A DNA stretch of 64,000 bases, taken from NCBI GenBank assembly GCA_040905505.1, contig JBBDRL010000103.1, forward strand, positions 1 to 64,000. The letters run 5' to 3'. The notes beneath the pieces are model-generated. The model saw nothing but the letters and a program-made list of their open reading frames with translations, did no database searches and was not told the DNA's origin. This DNA is from WHSP01 sp040905505. GTDB taxonomy: Bacteria > Gemmatimonadota > Gemmatimonadetes > Longimicrobiales > Longimicrobiaceae. Position numbers and translations under genes: made by a program. Below are positions 46,149 to 55,046 of the stretch, piece by piece. Within the stretch, counting starts at the first letter, position 1; each line of letters begins with the position of its first letter.

Positions 46149-46592
46149 ATGGAGCACGTTCGCGTCGTCCGCCTCCCTGATCGCTTCTATCTGCCTCGTC
46201 GCACGTACTCCGGCCAAGAGATCTTCGACGTCGTCCCGTGGGATGGCGCCACGGATTACGTAACGGACGGAAAGCGCTACGGGGTCATGATGGCCGGCGG
46301 CCACGCCCGTTGGTTCGAGGAGAGCCGCGCCGCGCAGTTCGCGGAAGACTTCGCCGGTGTCGACCTCGAGGCCCTCGTCGACGGCTTGCAGGAGTACTGC
46401 CGGCGCTATCGCGTCCTGCAATCCGTGTGGAAGGAAGACCTCGAACTGCTGGAACAGCTGCGATCCGGGCAGGTCGAGCCGGCGGAACGTGCGGAAGAAC
46501 GGCCTGAAGATCTCGCCCGGGACCCCGGGCCGGCGAGCCTGGAGGCGGAGCGCAAGGAGGCGGACGCGAACGTTCGCAATTTTGAGTTCTGA
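46149..46592 (+). CDS. Hypothetical protein in operon with parA
   Basis: 147 residues, no family recognised. It starts four bases after the parA stop. An N-terminal mixed part (RLPDRFYLPRRTYSGQEIFD, YGVMMAGGHARWFEE) leads to a helical, charged C-terminus (WKEDLELLEQLRSGQVEP). It may be the partner or cargo adaptor of the ParA; position is the only evidence. Confidence 0.7.
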   Translation: MEHVRVVRLPDRFYLPRRTYSGQEIFDVVPWDGATDYVTDGKRYGVMMAGGHARWFEESRAAQFAEDFAGVDLEALVDGLQEYCRRYRVLQSVWKEDLELLEQLRSGQVEPAERAEERPEDLARDPGPASLEAERKEADANVRNFEF

Positions 46593-46686
46593 ATGCTGGA
46601 TCTCGTCCTGGCAGGCGGCTATGGGGGCTCCTCGTGGTTGATTCGAGATTCGCGATCTGAATTCAACATTCCCTGAAACCGAGCCC

Positions 46687-47910
46687 ATGAGCGCAGACAA
46701 GCTGAATTCCGATCCGGGCGTGTTCGAATTCGACGAGTCGGTGGTCCGCAACGCTCTGATGAAGGTCGTGGGCGTCGGCGGCGGCGGCGGCAACGCCGTG
46801 AACCGGATGATCGATGAGGATCTGGAGGGCGTCGACTTCGTCTCCGTGAACACCGACGCGCAGGCGCTGAAGAGCAACAAGAGCGGTACGAAGGTGCAGA
46901 TCGGGCGGAAGCTGACGCGCGGCCTCGGGGCAGGCGCGCGGCCGGAGATCGGTCGGGCGGCGCTGGAGGAGAGCCGCGAGGAGGTCGCCGAAGCGCTCGA
47001 AGGCGCAGACCTGGTCTTCATCACCGCCGGAATGGGCGGCGGCACCGGCACCGGGGCAGCACCGCTGATCGGCGAGATGGCCCGTGATATGGGCGCCCTT
47101 ACCATCGCCATCGTCACCAAGCCCTTCCTCTTCGAGGGCCGGAAGCGCCTGCGGCAGGCGGAGGAAGGACTCGCTGAACTGAAGCGGACCGTGGACACGA
47201 TGATCGTCGTGCCAAACGAGCGACTGCTGTCGGTGGTCGGGCAGGGCACCAGCTTCAAGGACGCGCTGAAGAAGGCCGACGAGGTCCTGCTGCACGCCAC
47301 CCAGGGAATCAGCGACCTGATCCGCGTGACCGGCGAGGTCAACGTCGACTTCGCGGACGTCCGGACCGTCATGAGCAATCGGGGTCCGGCGCTGATGGGA
47401 TCGGGCTTCGGACGGGGGGAGAATCGCGCGATGCAGGCGGCGCAGGAGGCGATCAGCTCACCGCTGCTCGATGACATCAGCATCCAGGGTGCGGCAGGGG
47501 TCCTGATCAACATCACCGGCGGAATGGACCTCGGCATCGACGAGGTCACCATCATCAGCCGGATCATCCAGGAGGCCGCGGGCGACGACGCCGAGATCAT
47601 CTTCGGCGCCGTGCACGACACCGACATGATCGAAGAGGTGCGCGTCACGGTCATTGCCACCGGCTTCGGCCCAGGTGCAATGGATTTCGAACCGAAGAAG
47701 CCGACCAGATCGCGTTCGAACGCCTCCCTCGCGGCTCGCCTGCGGGCGGAGGGAGCGCCCGACGCACGCTCCCAGCCTTCCGGGCTCAACCTTCAGGGCA
47801 CCCGCGTCGTACGACCCGAGAAGTCCGATGCCGGGGGCGCAAGATCCGATGGCCCGGACCAACAGACCGATCTCGAGATCCCGACCTTCATTCGACGGCA
47901 GATGGACTGA
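46687..47910 (+). CDS. ftsZ: Cell division protein FtsZ
   Basis: 407 residues. The tubulin signature GMGGGTGTGAAPLIG is at about 115-130; KVVGVGGGGGNAVNRM begins the Rossmann core and the T7 loop reads NVDFADVRTVM. A disordered linker leads to a conserved tail peptide (LEIPTFIRRQ) that binds FtsA or other anchors. It forms the division ring. Usually it follows ftsA and ftsQ; here it follows a parA pair and nothing divisional follows. Confidence 0.97.
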   Translation: MSADKLNSDPGVFEFDESVVRNALMKVVGVGGGGGNAVNRMIDEDLEGVDFVSVNTDAQALKSNKSGTKVQIGRKLTRGLGAGARPEIGRAALEESREEVAEALEGADLVFITAGMGGGTGTGAAPLIGEMARDMGALTIAIVTKPFLFEGRKRLRQAEEGLAELKRTVDTMIVVPNERLLSVVGQGTSFKDALKKADEVLLHATQGISDLIRVTGEVNVDFADVRTVMSNRGPALMGSGFGRGENRAMQAAQEAISSPLLDDISIQGAAGVLINITGGMDLGIDEVTIISRIIQEAAGDDAEIIFGAVHDTDMIEEVRVTVIATGFGPGAMDFEPKKPTRSRSNASLAARLRAEGAPDARSQPSGLNLQGTRVVRPEKSDAGGARSDGPDQQTDLEIPTFIRRQMD

Positions 47911-48230
47911 CTCCCCCCCGCCCGCGCCGGCCGCCGCTCCGCGGAGGTCCGCGGGACGGAAACGTCTGCACTTGACCGCTTCCTACACTCGGGACTTCCA
48001 CGCCCACCCTCTCGATTCTCCCTGATTCACTACGGCTTTTCGAGCCCGTGGACGATCCTGTAGTCACCAGCTTTTTTGAAAAAACTCACTACGACAACTA
48101 CTCTGGAGATCCGCTGCGCACGCTCTCTTTCGGCCCTTCCTCAGCATTCTGGGCGGGCCCGAATCCGCTAAGCCGTTCCAGGGCAGGTGTTTGCATGTAA
48201 GTACATGTGAGTGAATCGCTTACGACACAC
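47911..48230. other. Intergenic region after ftsZ
   Basis: No gene is supported. A hexamer-rich stretch TGTAAGTACATGTGAG (from 48196) contains short inverted repeats but no clear terminator for ftsZ. Confidence 0.4.
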
Positions 48231-48259
48231 TTGACGAGCGAAGGCCGGAGGTGTATACT
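48231..48259 (+). promoter_or_regulatory. Strong sigma-70-like promoter
   Basis: TTGACG (48231-48236) and TATACT (48254-48259) with a 17-base spacer. It drives the 62-residue gene at 48350 after a leader of about 85 bases. Confidence 0.75.
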
Positions 48260-48349
48260 GGGCTTCCCGTTCTCAGAATGTCATGTCCTGGCGGCTGACC
48301 TGTACCCCTGCTCGGGCCCGCCCCTATTTTGCATTTTTGCATTCTCTCC

Positions 48350-48538
48350 ATGTCAGATCATTCTGCCTCACCTGCGTTTGAACCGCTTCAGCTCACGGTC
48401 GATGATCTCCCATCGGACGTCGCCCAGCAGATCCGCGACGCTCAGGTCCAGGATCCGGAATTCCTGCGGTGCATCCTCCTCTATGGCATCACGCACAAGA
48501 CGGTCTTCGAAACGTTGAGCCGGGCTTGGACGGGGTGA
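48350..48538 (+). CDS. Small hypothetical protein
   Basis: 62 residues (MSDHSASPAFEPLQLTVDD, then LPSDVAQQIRDAQVQDPEFLR). Mostly helical and acidic, no family. It follows a good promoter. An upstream in-frame ATG at 48329 is possible. Confidence 0.55.
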   Translation: MSDHSASPAFEPLQLTVDDLPSDVAQQIRDAQVQDPEFLRCILLYGITHKTVFETLSRAWTG

Positions 48539-48684
48539 TTGACGACGGGAAGGATCTCGCTGTTTGCCCCTGATCCCCGCCATCGGCCATCCATGAGGTC
48601 GTGGAGCGGCTTGGCGGGAAGACGCTGAGGATCGAAGGAACGGTTGACTACGTGTGCCCCCGATGCTAGCGTACGGATCCTGGC

Positions 48685-49056
48685 ATGGATCTTGTGCCGC
48701 TTATGGGCATGCGCAGAACTCTCATCAATTCCGAGCTGTCGGAGGAAGAGCTCCGGCTCCTGTACCTGGACTGGTGCTCGGCTCAGGTCGCCAGGCGGTT
48801 CCTTGAATTGAGCCATGACGAGGTCTGGCTCCGCTCCAATCTGGCGGCCGCTCTGCCCGCGGCACCCACCGAGGCGCGGGGGGGCGAGAGCGGCTCCCAG
48901 GCCCCCCTTGATCGTATCCCCGGCTATCTCGATGTCGTCCGCAAAACCACCCTCGTGCTCGCACGCGAGATGAACCTCCCTCAGTTCGCCGACTGGAAGA
49001 AGGAATATCTCGAGGATCCGGACGCCTTCGACGTCGAGTTGATGCGCCGTAAGTAG
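48685..49056 (+). CDS. Hypothetical protein
   Basis: 123 residues. Helical throughout (EEELRLLYLDWCSAQVARRFLELSHDEVW and GYLDVVRKTTLVLAREMNLP). No family. An intrinsic terminator closes the unit 24 bases later. Confidence 0.65.
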   Translation: MDLVPLMGMRRTLINSELSEEELRLLYLDWCSAQVARRFLELSHDEVWLRSNLAAALPAAPTEARGGESGSQAPLDRIPGYLDVVRKTTLVLAREMNLPQFADWKKEYLEDPDAFDVELMRRK

Positions 49057-49079
49057 AAGCGAGACAGTTCGATTCATCC

Positions 49080-49109
49080 GCCGCGTTCATTCCTGACCGC
49101 GGCTTTTTT
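49080..49109 (+). terminator. Intrinsic terminator after the small-gene unit
   Basis: GCCGCG (49080-49085) pairs with CGCGGC (49098-49103), followed by T6. It ends transcription of the genes from the promoter at 48231. Confidence 0.85.
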
Positions 49110-49143
49110 GTTTCTGCCGGCATGATCCTTCCACTCCACCCTC

Positions 49144-49172
49144 TTGATATTCGGGTTCTCTTCGGGTACACT
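49144..49172 (+). promoter_or_regulatory. imuA promoter with LexA-like half sites
   Basis: TTGATA (49144-49149) and TACACT (49167-49172) are 17 bases apart. Within the spacer GTTC-N7-GTAC (49155-49169) differs by one base from the GTTC-N7-GTTC LexA box of some proteobacteria. The link to SOS control is tentative. Confidence 0.5.
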
Positions 49173-49272
49173 GAAGGACGGAACAACCTGCCCCCCGCGT
49201 GCCCTGAGAGCGCCGGGGGGTTCGTGCCCCCGGGACCCGCCGGAGTGATAGCTGATAGCTGGGAACCTCCTT

Positions 49273-49962
49273 ATGTCCGCACTTGCCGACCTGCGACGCG
49301 TTCTCGAGGCGCGCTTTCCGAATGCGGTGCCGCTGCCGGAGCGGACGGTTCCGCAGATCTCGACGGGTCTGGAGGCGCTCGATCAGATTTTGCCGAGTGG
49401 AGGGTTGCCGAGGGGGCGTTTGTCGGTGTGGGCGCCGGGGATCGGGGGGGGTGCGGTCTTGAGGTCGGCCTGCATGCGGGCAGTGGAGCGAGGCGAGCGG
49501 GCGGCGTGGGTGGACGGGATGGGATGGGAAGCGCCGGGGATGGTCTGGTCGGGTGTGGCGGTGGCGCGGCCGCGAACGGAGGTGCAGGCGTTGGAATGTA
49601 CGGAGGAGCTGCTGCGGTCGGGTGGTTTTGCGGTTGTGGTGCTGGTGGGGGAGGGGAGCACGGGTGCGCAGCGGGTGCGATTGTGCCGGGCGGCGCGGGA
49701 AGGGAGGTCGGCGCTGGTGGAGCTTTCGGCGGAGCCGCACATGGCGGCGGTTCGGATGTGGGGGCGGGCGTCGGCGGAGAGTTTTCATTGGCGCGCGAAC
49801 GATCTTGGCGAGCCGGTGGCGGTTGAAGCGGTGACGTTGCGGGTGCGGGTGGCGGCGGCGGGGTGGAGTCGGGAATCGGACGTGGCACTGATGGTGAGCA
49901 ATCATGAGCATTCTCTGTCTCTGGATCCCGGATTGGCGGATCGGCGAGGAGTCCTCCGCTGA
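49273..49962 (+). CDS. imuA: ImuA-type mutasome protein (RecA-like fold)
   Basis: 229 residues. TGLEALDQILPSGGLPRGRLSVWAPG resembles the RecA/ImuA core, but the P-loop is degenerate (APGIGGGAVL). Helical tail overlaps imuB by 59 bases. Part of the ImuA-ImuB-DnaE2 translesion mutasome, induced by DNA damage in other bacteria. Confidence 0.88.
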   Translation: MSALADLRRVLEARFPNAVPLPERTVPQISTGLEALDQILPSGGLPRGRLSVWAPGIGGGAVLRSACMRAVERGERAAWVDGMGWEAPGMVWSGVAVARPRTEVQALECTEELLRSGGFAVVVLVGEGSTGAQRVRLCRAAREGRSALVELSAEPHMAAVRMWGRASAESFHWRANDLGEPVAVEAVTLRVRVAAAGWSRESDVALMVSNHEHSLSLDPGLADRRGVLR

Positions 49963-51199
49963 TCTGACGCCGCTGTTCCTCGAAGAGGTGCCGCGGCTGG
50001 CGGTGGAGGAGCGAGGGGTCGTCTGGATGGACGTTCGCGGGCTGCCGGCGGAACGGGTGGCGAGAAGGTTGGTCGAGCGGGTGACGGAGCGGGAGGTGGG
50101 CGAGGTGAGGGCGGGGGTGGGCGCCGCGCCGATCGTGGCCGAGGCGGCGGCGCGCTTCGGGGGTGCGGTGGTCTCGGTGGTGGAGCGGGGCGAGGAGGCT
50201 TCCTTCCTCGCCTCGCGACCCCTGGACCTGCTGACGGCTGATGGTCACCTGCTGGACCTGCTGGCGGGTGCCGGACTGCGAAGCTGCGGGGACCTGGCCG
50301 CGCTGACCGCGGAGGCGGTCGAGGTGCGATTCGGAAGTGAGGCCGTGCGAGCCTGGCGCCGCGCGCGCGGTGACGACCGGCGGGTCCTCTTCCGACCCAT
50401 TCCTCCTCAGCGGCCGCATGCGACGCTCGATTTCGTCGATTATACCGTGCGGGACGCCACCCGTCTCGTCTTCCCCCTCAACGCGCTGCTCGATCAGGTA
50501 TGTGAAACCCTGCGGGCGCGTGCGCAGCGGGCGCGCAGCATCACCCTCACCTTCAGCCTTTCGGATGGCGGGAGCGCCAGGGAAGTTCTGCGCACGGCGC
50601 GGCCCACCGCCGATCGCGCCCTCTGGGTGCGACGACTTCGCGCCGCGCTGGAGAAGGTACAGCTCGGGGACGCGATCTCGGGAATCGCCCTCGAGGTGGG
50701 ATCGGTCGAGCCGGTCTCCGCCCTTCAGGGGGATCTCTTCGATCGCGGCTTCGCCACCGCTTCGTTCGTCGAAGAGGCGGTGGCCCGCCTGCTGGACAGG
50801 TACCGGGGGCTCTTCGTGCGGCAGCGCTCCTCCGGGCACCCCCTCGCCGAGCGCCGAACGAGCTGGGCCGACCTGACACCCGAAGACGTGGCCAGTGGAA
50901 GCGCGGAGGATGAGAATGCCGGTCCCCCGGCCCTCGCGCTTCAGCTCCTGACGGCGCCCCGTCCGATCCGCGTCCGCACCCGAGGCCGTCGCGATCATCT
51001 CGTTCCCGTCCGCTACCTGGAAGGGAAGCAGTGGCTCGACCTCAACTCCGCGGGCCCGGACCGGATCTCCGGTGGCCACGAGGAGGCGCGACCCTATGCC
51101 CGCGAATACTACCGCTGCGTCAGTGATGCCGGGTCGCTGCTCTGGATCTACCGGGATGCGATGGAGGAGCGATGGTATCTACATGGGTGGTGGGATTGA
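49904..51199 (+). CDS. imuB: ImuB, Y-family polymerase-like mutasome subunit
   Basis: 431 residues. Y-family layout (ILCLWIPDWRIGE start, palm around VVWMDVRGLPAERVARRL, finger/thumb helix-hairpin-helix GLRSCGDLAAL, little finger) without the catalytic acidic residues. The C-terminal part (RGRRDHLVPVRYLEGKQW, EYYRC) carries the DnaE2 and beta-clamp contacts in the family. It recruits DnaE2. Confidence 0.92.
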   Translation: MSILCLWIPDWRIGEESSADLTPLFLEEVPRLAVEERGVVWMDVRGLPAERVARRLVERVTEREVGEVRAGVGAAPIVAEAAARFGGAVVSVVERGEEASFLASRPLDLLTADGHLLDLLAGAGLRSCGDLAALTAEAVEVRFGSEAVRAWRRARGDDRRVLFRPIPPQRPHATLDFVDYTVRDATRLVFPLNALLDQVCETLRARAQRARSITLTFSLSDGGSAREVLRTARPTADRALWVRRLRAALEKVQLGDAISGIALEVGSVEPVSALQGDLFDRGFATASFVEEAVARLLDRYRGLFVRQRSSGHPLAERRTSWADLTPEDVASGSAEDENAGPPALALQLLTAPRPIRVRTRGRRDHLVPVRYLEGKQWLDLNSAGPDRISGGHEEARPYAREYYRCVSDAGSLLWIYRDAMEERWYLHGWWD

Positions 51200-51275
51200 G
51201 GTTCGGTGGTCGGCGGCAGTGGCCCGTGGAGTGGAAAATCAAATCCTTCATGTCTTCGGGGGCGCTGGCTACGGC

Positions 51276-51381
51276 GGTGCACCACAGAGGACACAGAGGA
51301 CACAGAGAACCGCCTTGAAGTAGTCTATCAGCAGGTTCTTGAAGCCACACCCAGAGCGGTCCTCTGTGTCCTCTGTGGTGC
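51276..51381. repeat. CACAGAGGA repeat arrays beside the GxxExxY gene, imuB side
   Basis: Left array 51276-51308 reads GGTGCACCACAGAGGACACA and onward; 51361-51381 reads its complement, CCTCTGTGTCCTCTGTGGTG. Such CACAGAGG-type arrays often accompany GxxExxY genes. Confidence 0.7.
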
Positions 51382-51389
51382 GCCCGTCG

Positions 51390-51761
51390 TTAGAGAGATA
51401 CCCTACGGACGCCTTCCTTGAGCAGCGGCACGTTGAAGTTGATGAGGAGCCCGATTCGATGACCGGAGAGCTTCAGGTAAGTGAGCATCTGTGCGAGGTG
51501 GATTCGCTCGAAGCCGCTGACGGACTTGATCTCCACGACTACGGTCGACTCCACCAGCAGGTCGATGCGATAACCGCACTCCACCGGTTTCCCATGATAG
51601 GTGATCGCCACCGGCAGCTGCCGCTGAACCCGGAGTCCGCGCTCCATCAGTTCCTGAAACAGACACACTTCGTATGCGGACTCGAGCAACCCCGGCCCCA
51701 GCTCACGATGCACTTCAATCGCCCCCGCGATGACCTGTTCCGTCAGCGCATTCACATCCAC
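51390..51761 (-). CDS. GxxExxY family protein (PDDEXK-like)
   Basis: 123 residues. GPGLLESAYEVCLFQELMERG carries GxxExxY; DLLVESTVVVEIKSVSG has the nuclease-like D-(x)n-ExK core. The family is of unknown function, often single-copy repeats in metagenomes. It lies between imuB and dnaE2 on the opposite strand, flanked by CACAGAGG arrays, consistent with insertion. Confidence 0.9.
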   Translation of the reverse strand: MDVNALTEQVIAGAIEVHRELGPGLLESAYEVCLFQELMERGLRVQRQLPVAITYHGKPVECGYRIDLLVESTVVVEIKSVSGFERIHLAQMLTYLKLSGHRIGLLINFNVPLLKEGVRRVSL

Positions 51762-51767
51762 ATCCAG

Positions 51768-51800
51768 TCCTCTGTGACCTCAGTGTCCTCTGTGGTGCAC
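51768..51800. repeat. CTCTGTGG repeat array, dnaE2 side
   Basis: TCCTCTGTGACCTCAGTGTC and onward to TGTGGTGCACG, the inverted match of the array at 51276-51308. Together they bracket the GxxExxY gene and suggest a mobile or repeat-associated unit. Confidence 0.7.
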
Positions 51801-51817
51801 GTCGTTCTCCATTAATT

Positions 51818-54800
51818 ATGCCTGGATACGTCGAATTGAAAGGCCGCAGCGCATTCTCTTTTGGCGATGGAGCCACCAGCGCCGAGGCGTTGGCGGAGCG
51901 TGCGGCGGAGTACGGCTATCGGGCGCTTGGGCTCGTCGACTCGGCGGATCTCGGGGGTGTCATCCGTTTCGCGCTGACGGCGCAGTCGAGAGGTGTGAAG
52001 CCGATCGTGGGGTCGGAGCTGCGGGTGGAGGGGCGGCCGATCGCATTGCTGGCACGCAACGAGGCCGGGTATCGGAACCTGGCTCATCTGGTCACGCAGG
52101 CGCGGCTGGAGAGTACCCGCGGGAAGCCGGGCCTGACGGTGGACGAGGTAGGGGCGCGGAGCGAGGGGCTCCATCTCCTCACCGGTTCCGCGATGGGCGA
52201 GATCCCCGCCTTGCTGCGGACCGGTGATGCCGAGGCGGCGCGGGAAAAGCTCGCGTACTGGCGTGAGGTGTTCGGCAGCAACCTGGCCGTCGAAGCCCAG
52301 CGTCACCACGTATCGGGTACCGAGGAGTCACTCGCTCAGGCGCTGATCTCACTGGCCCGCGATTCGGGCGTGCGCTGGGTCGCCACGAACGAACCACGGT
52401 ACCTCGACGACCGCGGCCGTTGGGTCCATGACGTCCAGACCGCTCTGCGGACAGGTCTGGACGTGCCGACGGCGCGCCGCCAGGGGAAGCTTCTGCCCAA
52501 CGGGGAATGGCGACTCAAGTCACCTGCCGAGATGGCTTCGCTCTGGGAGGGCTGGGAGGATGGACTCGAGGAGAGCGTCCGCATCGCCGCGGAGTGCGAT
52601 TTCTCGCTGCGCTGGCTCCGCCCTCCGCTCCCCCACTTCCCCATCCCGCCGGGGCACGACGACGACTCCTTCCTCCGAGCTCGGGTGTACGCCGGCGCGG
52701 CGGAGCGATGGGGGGAGATCGATGACAGAAGGCAGCGGCAGATCGAGCACGAGCTGCGGGTGATCGCCCGGCTCGGCTTCTCCGGCTTCTTCATCATCAT
52801 GTGGGATGCGGTCCGCTTCGCCCGCTCTTGCGGTATCCTCTGCCAGGGCCGCGGCAGCGCCGCCAACAGCGCGGTCGCCTACTGTCTCGGCATCACGGCG
52901 GTCGATCCGGTCGAGCACGGTCTCCTCTTCGAGCGATTCCTCTCCGAAGCGCGCACCGACGGTCTGAACGAAGCGCCGGACATCGACGTGGACTTCGAGA
53001 TGCATCGGCGTGAAGAAGTCCTCGATTACGTCTACGGAGCCTACAGCCGCCAGCATGCGGCGATCGCCTGCGTCACTCAGATCTACCACGCACCCAGCGC
53101 GCTTCAGGACGCGATGCGCGCCCTCGGCTACCCGGCCGAGCTGAGCTTCAAGCTCTCCAAGCGTCTCCACTGGCGCTCTCCGGCCGACGGGGCGGACGGG
53201 CTCGCCGATGGGCTGGGCCGGGAGCATGGCTTCGATGTCGAGGACCCGCGCGGCCGCGCCGTGCTCGCCGCCATGCGCGCGATGGACGATCTGCCGCGCA
53301 TGCGCTCCACCCATCCCGGCGGTTTCGTCCTCTCCTGCCAGCCCCTGGGGGGGTACATCCCCATCGAACGGACCACCATGGGGCGCACCATTCTCCAGTT
53401 CGACAAGGACGACCTCGACGCCGCGGGCGTTCCCAAGTTCGACTTCCTCGGTCTGGGCGGGCTCTCGGCCGTCCGCCACTCGTTCGACGCCATCCAGGCC
53501 TTTACGGGCGAGCGGCTCGAGCTGTACAACCTTCCGCAGAACGATTCCAAGACCTTCGAAATGATCACCCGCGGTGAGACGATCGGCACCTTCCAGATCG
53601 AATCGCGCGCACAGATCGCCTCGCTCGTCCATACCAAGCCAGACCGGCTCTACGACCTGGTCGTGCAGGTCGCGCTGATCCGGCCCGGACCCATCCAGGC
53701 CCAGTTCGTTCACCCGTATACCCGCCGACGCCGTGGGGTGGAGGCGGTGGAGTTCGCCCATCCGGACCTCGCGCCGATTCTCGAGCGGACCTATGGGATC
53801 CCCATCTTCCAGGAGCAGGCGATGGCGATCTCCATGGCGCTCGGCGGCTACACCGCCGCACAGGCCGACGAGCTGCGCCGGACGATGGGCAACCACCGCA
53901 AGCTCTCCAGACTCCAGAACGCGCTGGAGCAGCTACGGCAGCGGATGCAGGAGCGCGGAGTGCCGACCGGGACCGCCGAGTCCATCGTCGAAGACCTGCT
54001 CAGCTTCTCCAACTACGGCTTCCCCGAGAGCCACGCCTGGAGCTTCGCGCTCATCGCCTACGCGACCGCGTACCTCAAAGCACATTACCCCGCGGCCTTC
54101 CTGCTGGGGCTGCTCAACGCATGGCCGATGGGCTTCTACGCACCCGCCACGCTCGTCCACGATGCCCGCCGCGCAGGCGTCGACGTCCGCCCTCCGTGCC
54201 TCGCCAGCGGCGACTGGGATTGTACGCTCGAGCCGACCGCCGATCCGCGAGAACCCGCTCTGCGCGTCGGGTGGCGCCACATACGCGGACTCGGCGAGAA
54301 AGCGCGCGAACGCCTCCGGCTGGCCCACCTGAGCGGCCCCTTTCGCTCCATCGACGACGTGATTCGACGCGCCGATCTCGGTCGCGCCGAGGCCCTCCAC
54401 CTCGCCCGGGCCGGCGCTTTCGAAGCCTTCGAGCCGGGTCGCTACGCCGCCGCATGGGAGGCGCTCCGCACAGCCGGCGACCTTCTGCCCCTCGCGCCCG
54501 CGCGCAACCTCCCTTTCCATCCCGAGGAGCTCCACGGTCAGGAGCGAATCTTCCTCGATTACCTCGCGACCGGTATCTGCGTCGAGGGCCATCCCATGCA
54601 GCACCTCCGTCAACGTCTGCGTGGCGCCGGCGTCGCCTCCAGCGCCGACCTCGCATCCGACCCCGTCGGCTCGACCGTTCTCACCTCGGGTCTCGTCATC
54701 GCCAGGCAGCACCCCGCCACGGCAAAGGGGACGGTCTTCCTACTGTTGGAGGACGAGTTCGGCTATATCAACGTCATCGTACCGGCTCCTCTCTACGAGA

Positions 54801-54946
54801 AGAACCGGGAAACGGTGCGTTTCTCTCCCTTCCTTCTGGTGGAGGGTCGATTCGAGCGGGAAGAGTCGGTCTTGAACGTCGTGGGCAGGCGATTCCGCAG
54901 GCTGGAAGTCGAAACTCTGGAGTACAGCTCGCGAGACTTTAGATAA
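51818..54946 (+). CDS. dnaE2: Error-prone DNA polymerase DnaE2
   Basis: 1042 residues. The PHP domain start (YVELKGRSAFSFGDGATSAEALAERAAEYGYRALGLVDSADLGG) has lost the ELHxHS histidines, so it should lack proofreading. The Pol III palm shows APDIDVDFE with the two catalytic aspartates, then GRGSAANSAVAYCLGIT and GLGGLSAVRHS. OB fold at the C-terminus (VLTSGLVIARQHPATAKGTVFLLLEDEFG). It bypasses lesions with ImuA/ImuB. Confidence 0.95.
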   Translation: MPGYVELKGRSAFSFGDGATSAEALAERAAEYGYRALGLVDSADLGGVIRFALTAQSRGVKPIVGSELRVEGRPIALLARNEAGYRNLAHLVTQARLESTRGKPGLTVDEVGARSEGLHLLTGSAMGEIPALLRTGDAEAAREKLAYWREVFGSNLAVEAQRHHVSGTEESLAQALISLARDSGVRWVATNEPRYLDDRGRWVHDVQTALRTGLDVPTARRQGKLLPNGEWRLKSPAEMASLWEGWEDGLEESVRIAAECDFSLRWLRPPLPHFPIPPGHDDDSFLRARVYAGAAERWGEIDDRRQRQIEHELRVIARLGFSGFFIIMWDAVRFARSCGILCQGRGSAANSAVAYCLGITAVDPVEHGLLFERFLSEARTDGLNEAPDIDVDFEMHRREEVLDYVYGAYSRQHAAIACVTQIYHAPSALQDAMRALGYPAELSFKLSKRLHWRSPADGADGLADGLGREHGFDVEDPRGRAVLAAMRAMDDLPRMRSTHPGGFVLSCQPLGGYIPIERTTMGRTILQFDKDDLDAAGVPKFDFLGLGGLSAVRHSFDAIQAFTGERLELYNLPQNDSKTFEMITRGETIGTFQIESRAQIASLVHTKPDRLYDLVVQVALIRPGPIQAQFVHPYTRRRRGVEAVEFAHPDLAPILERTYGIPIFQEQAMAISMALGGYTAAQADELRRTMGNHRKLSRLQNALEQLRQRMQERGVPTGTAESIVEDLLSFSNYGFPESHAWSFALIAYATAYLKAHYPAAFLLGLLNAWPMGFYAPATLVHDARRAGVDVRPPCLASGDWDCTLEPTADPREPALRVGWRHIRGLGEKARERLRLAHLSGPFRSIDDVIRRADLGRAEALHLARAGAFEAFEPGRYAAAWEALRTAGDLLPLAPARNLPFHPEELHGQERIFLDYLATGICVEGHPMQHLRQRLRGAGVASSADLASDPVGSTVLTSGLVIARQHPATAKGTVFLLLEDEFGYINVIVPAPLYEKNRETVRFSPFLLVEGRFEREESVLNVVGRRFRRLEVETLEYSSRDFR

Positions 54947-55036
54947 ATTTTGAATTTTGAATTTTGAATTACGGTAGCAGCCTGGCTCTAGCGCCTGTGC
55001 CGCCCGACACGAATTCAAAATTCAAAATTCAAAATT
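54947..55036. repeat. Inverted repeat of ATTTTGA units
   Basis: Three ATTTTGA units (54947-54970) face three TTCAAAA units (55011-55036). The stem could end transcription of dnaE2 and of the DUF892 gene from opposite sides, though its AT-rich content is unusual here. Confidence 0.75.
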
Positions 55037-55046
55037 GCCGTTTGGC

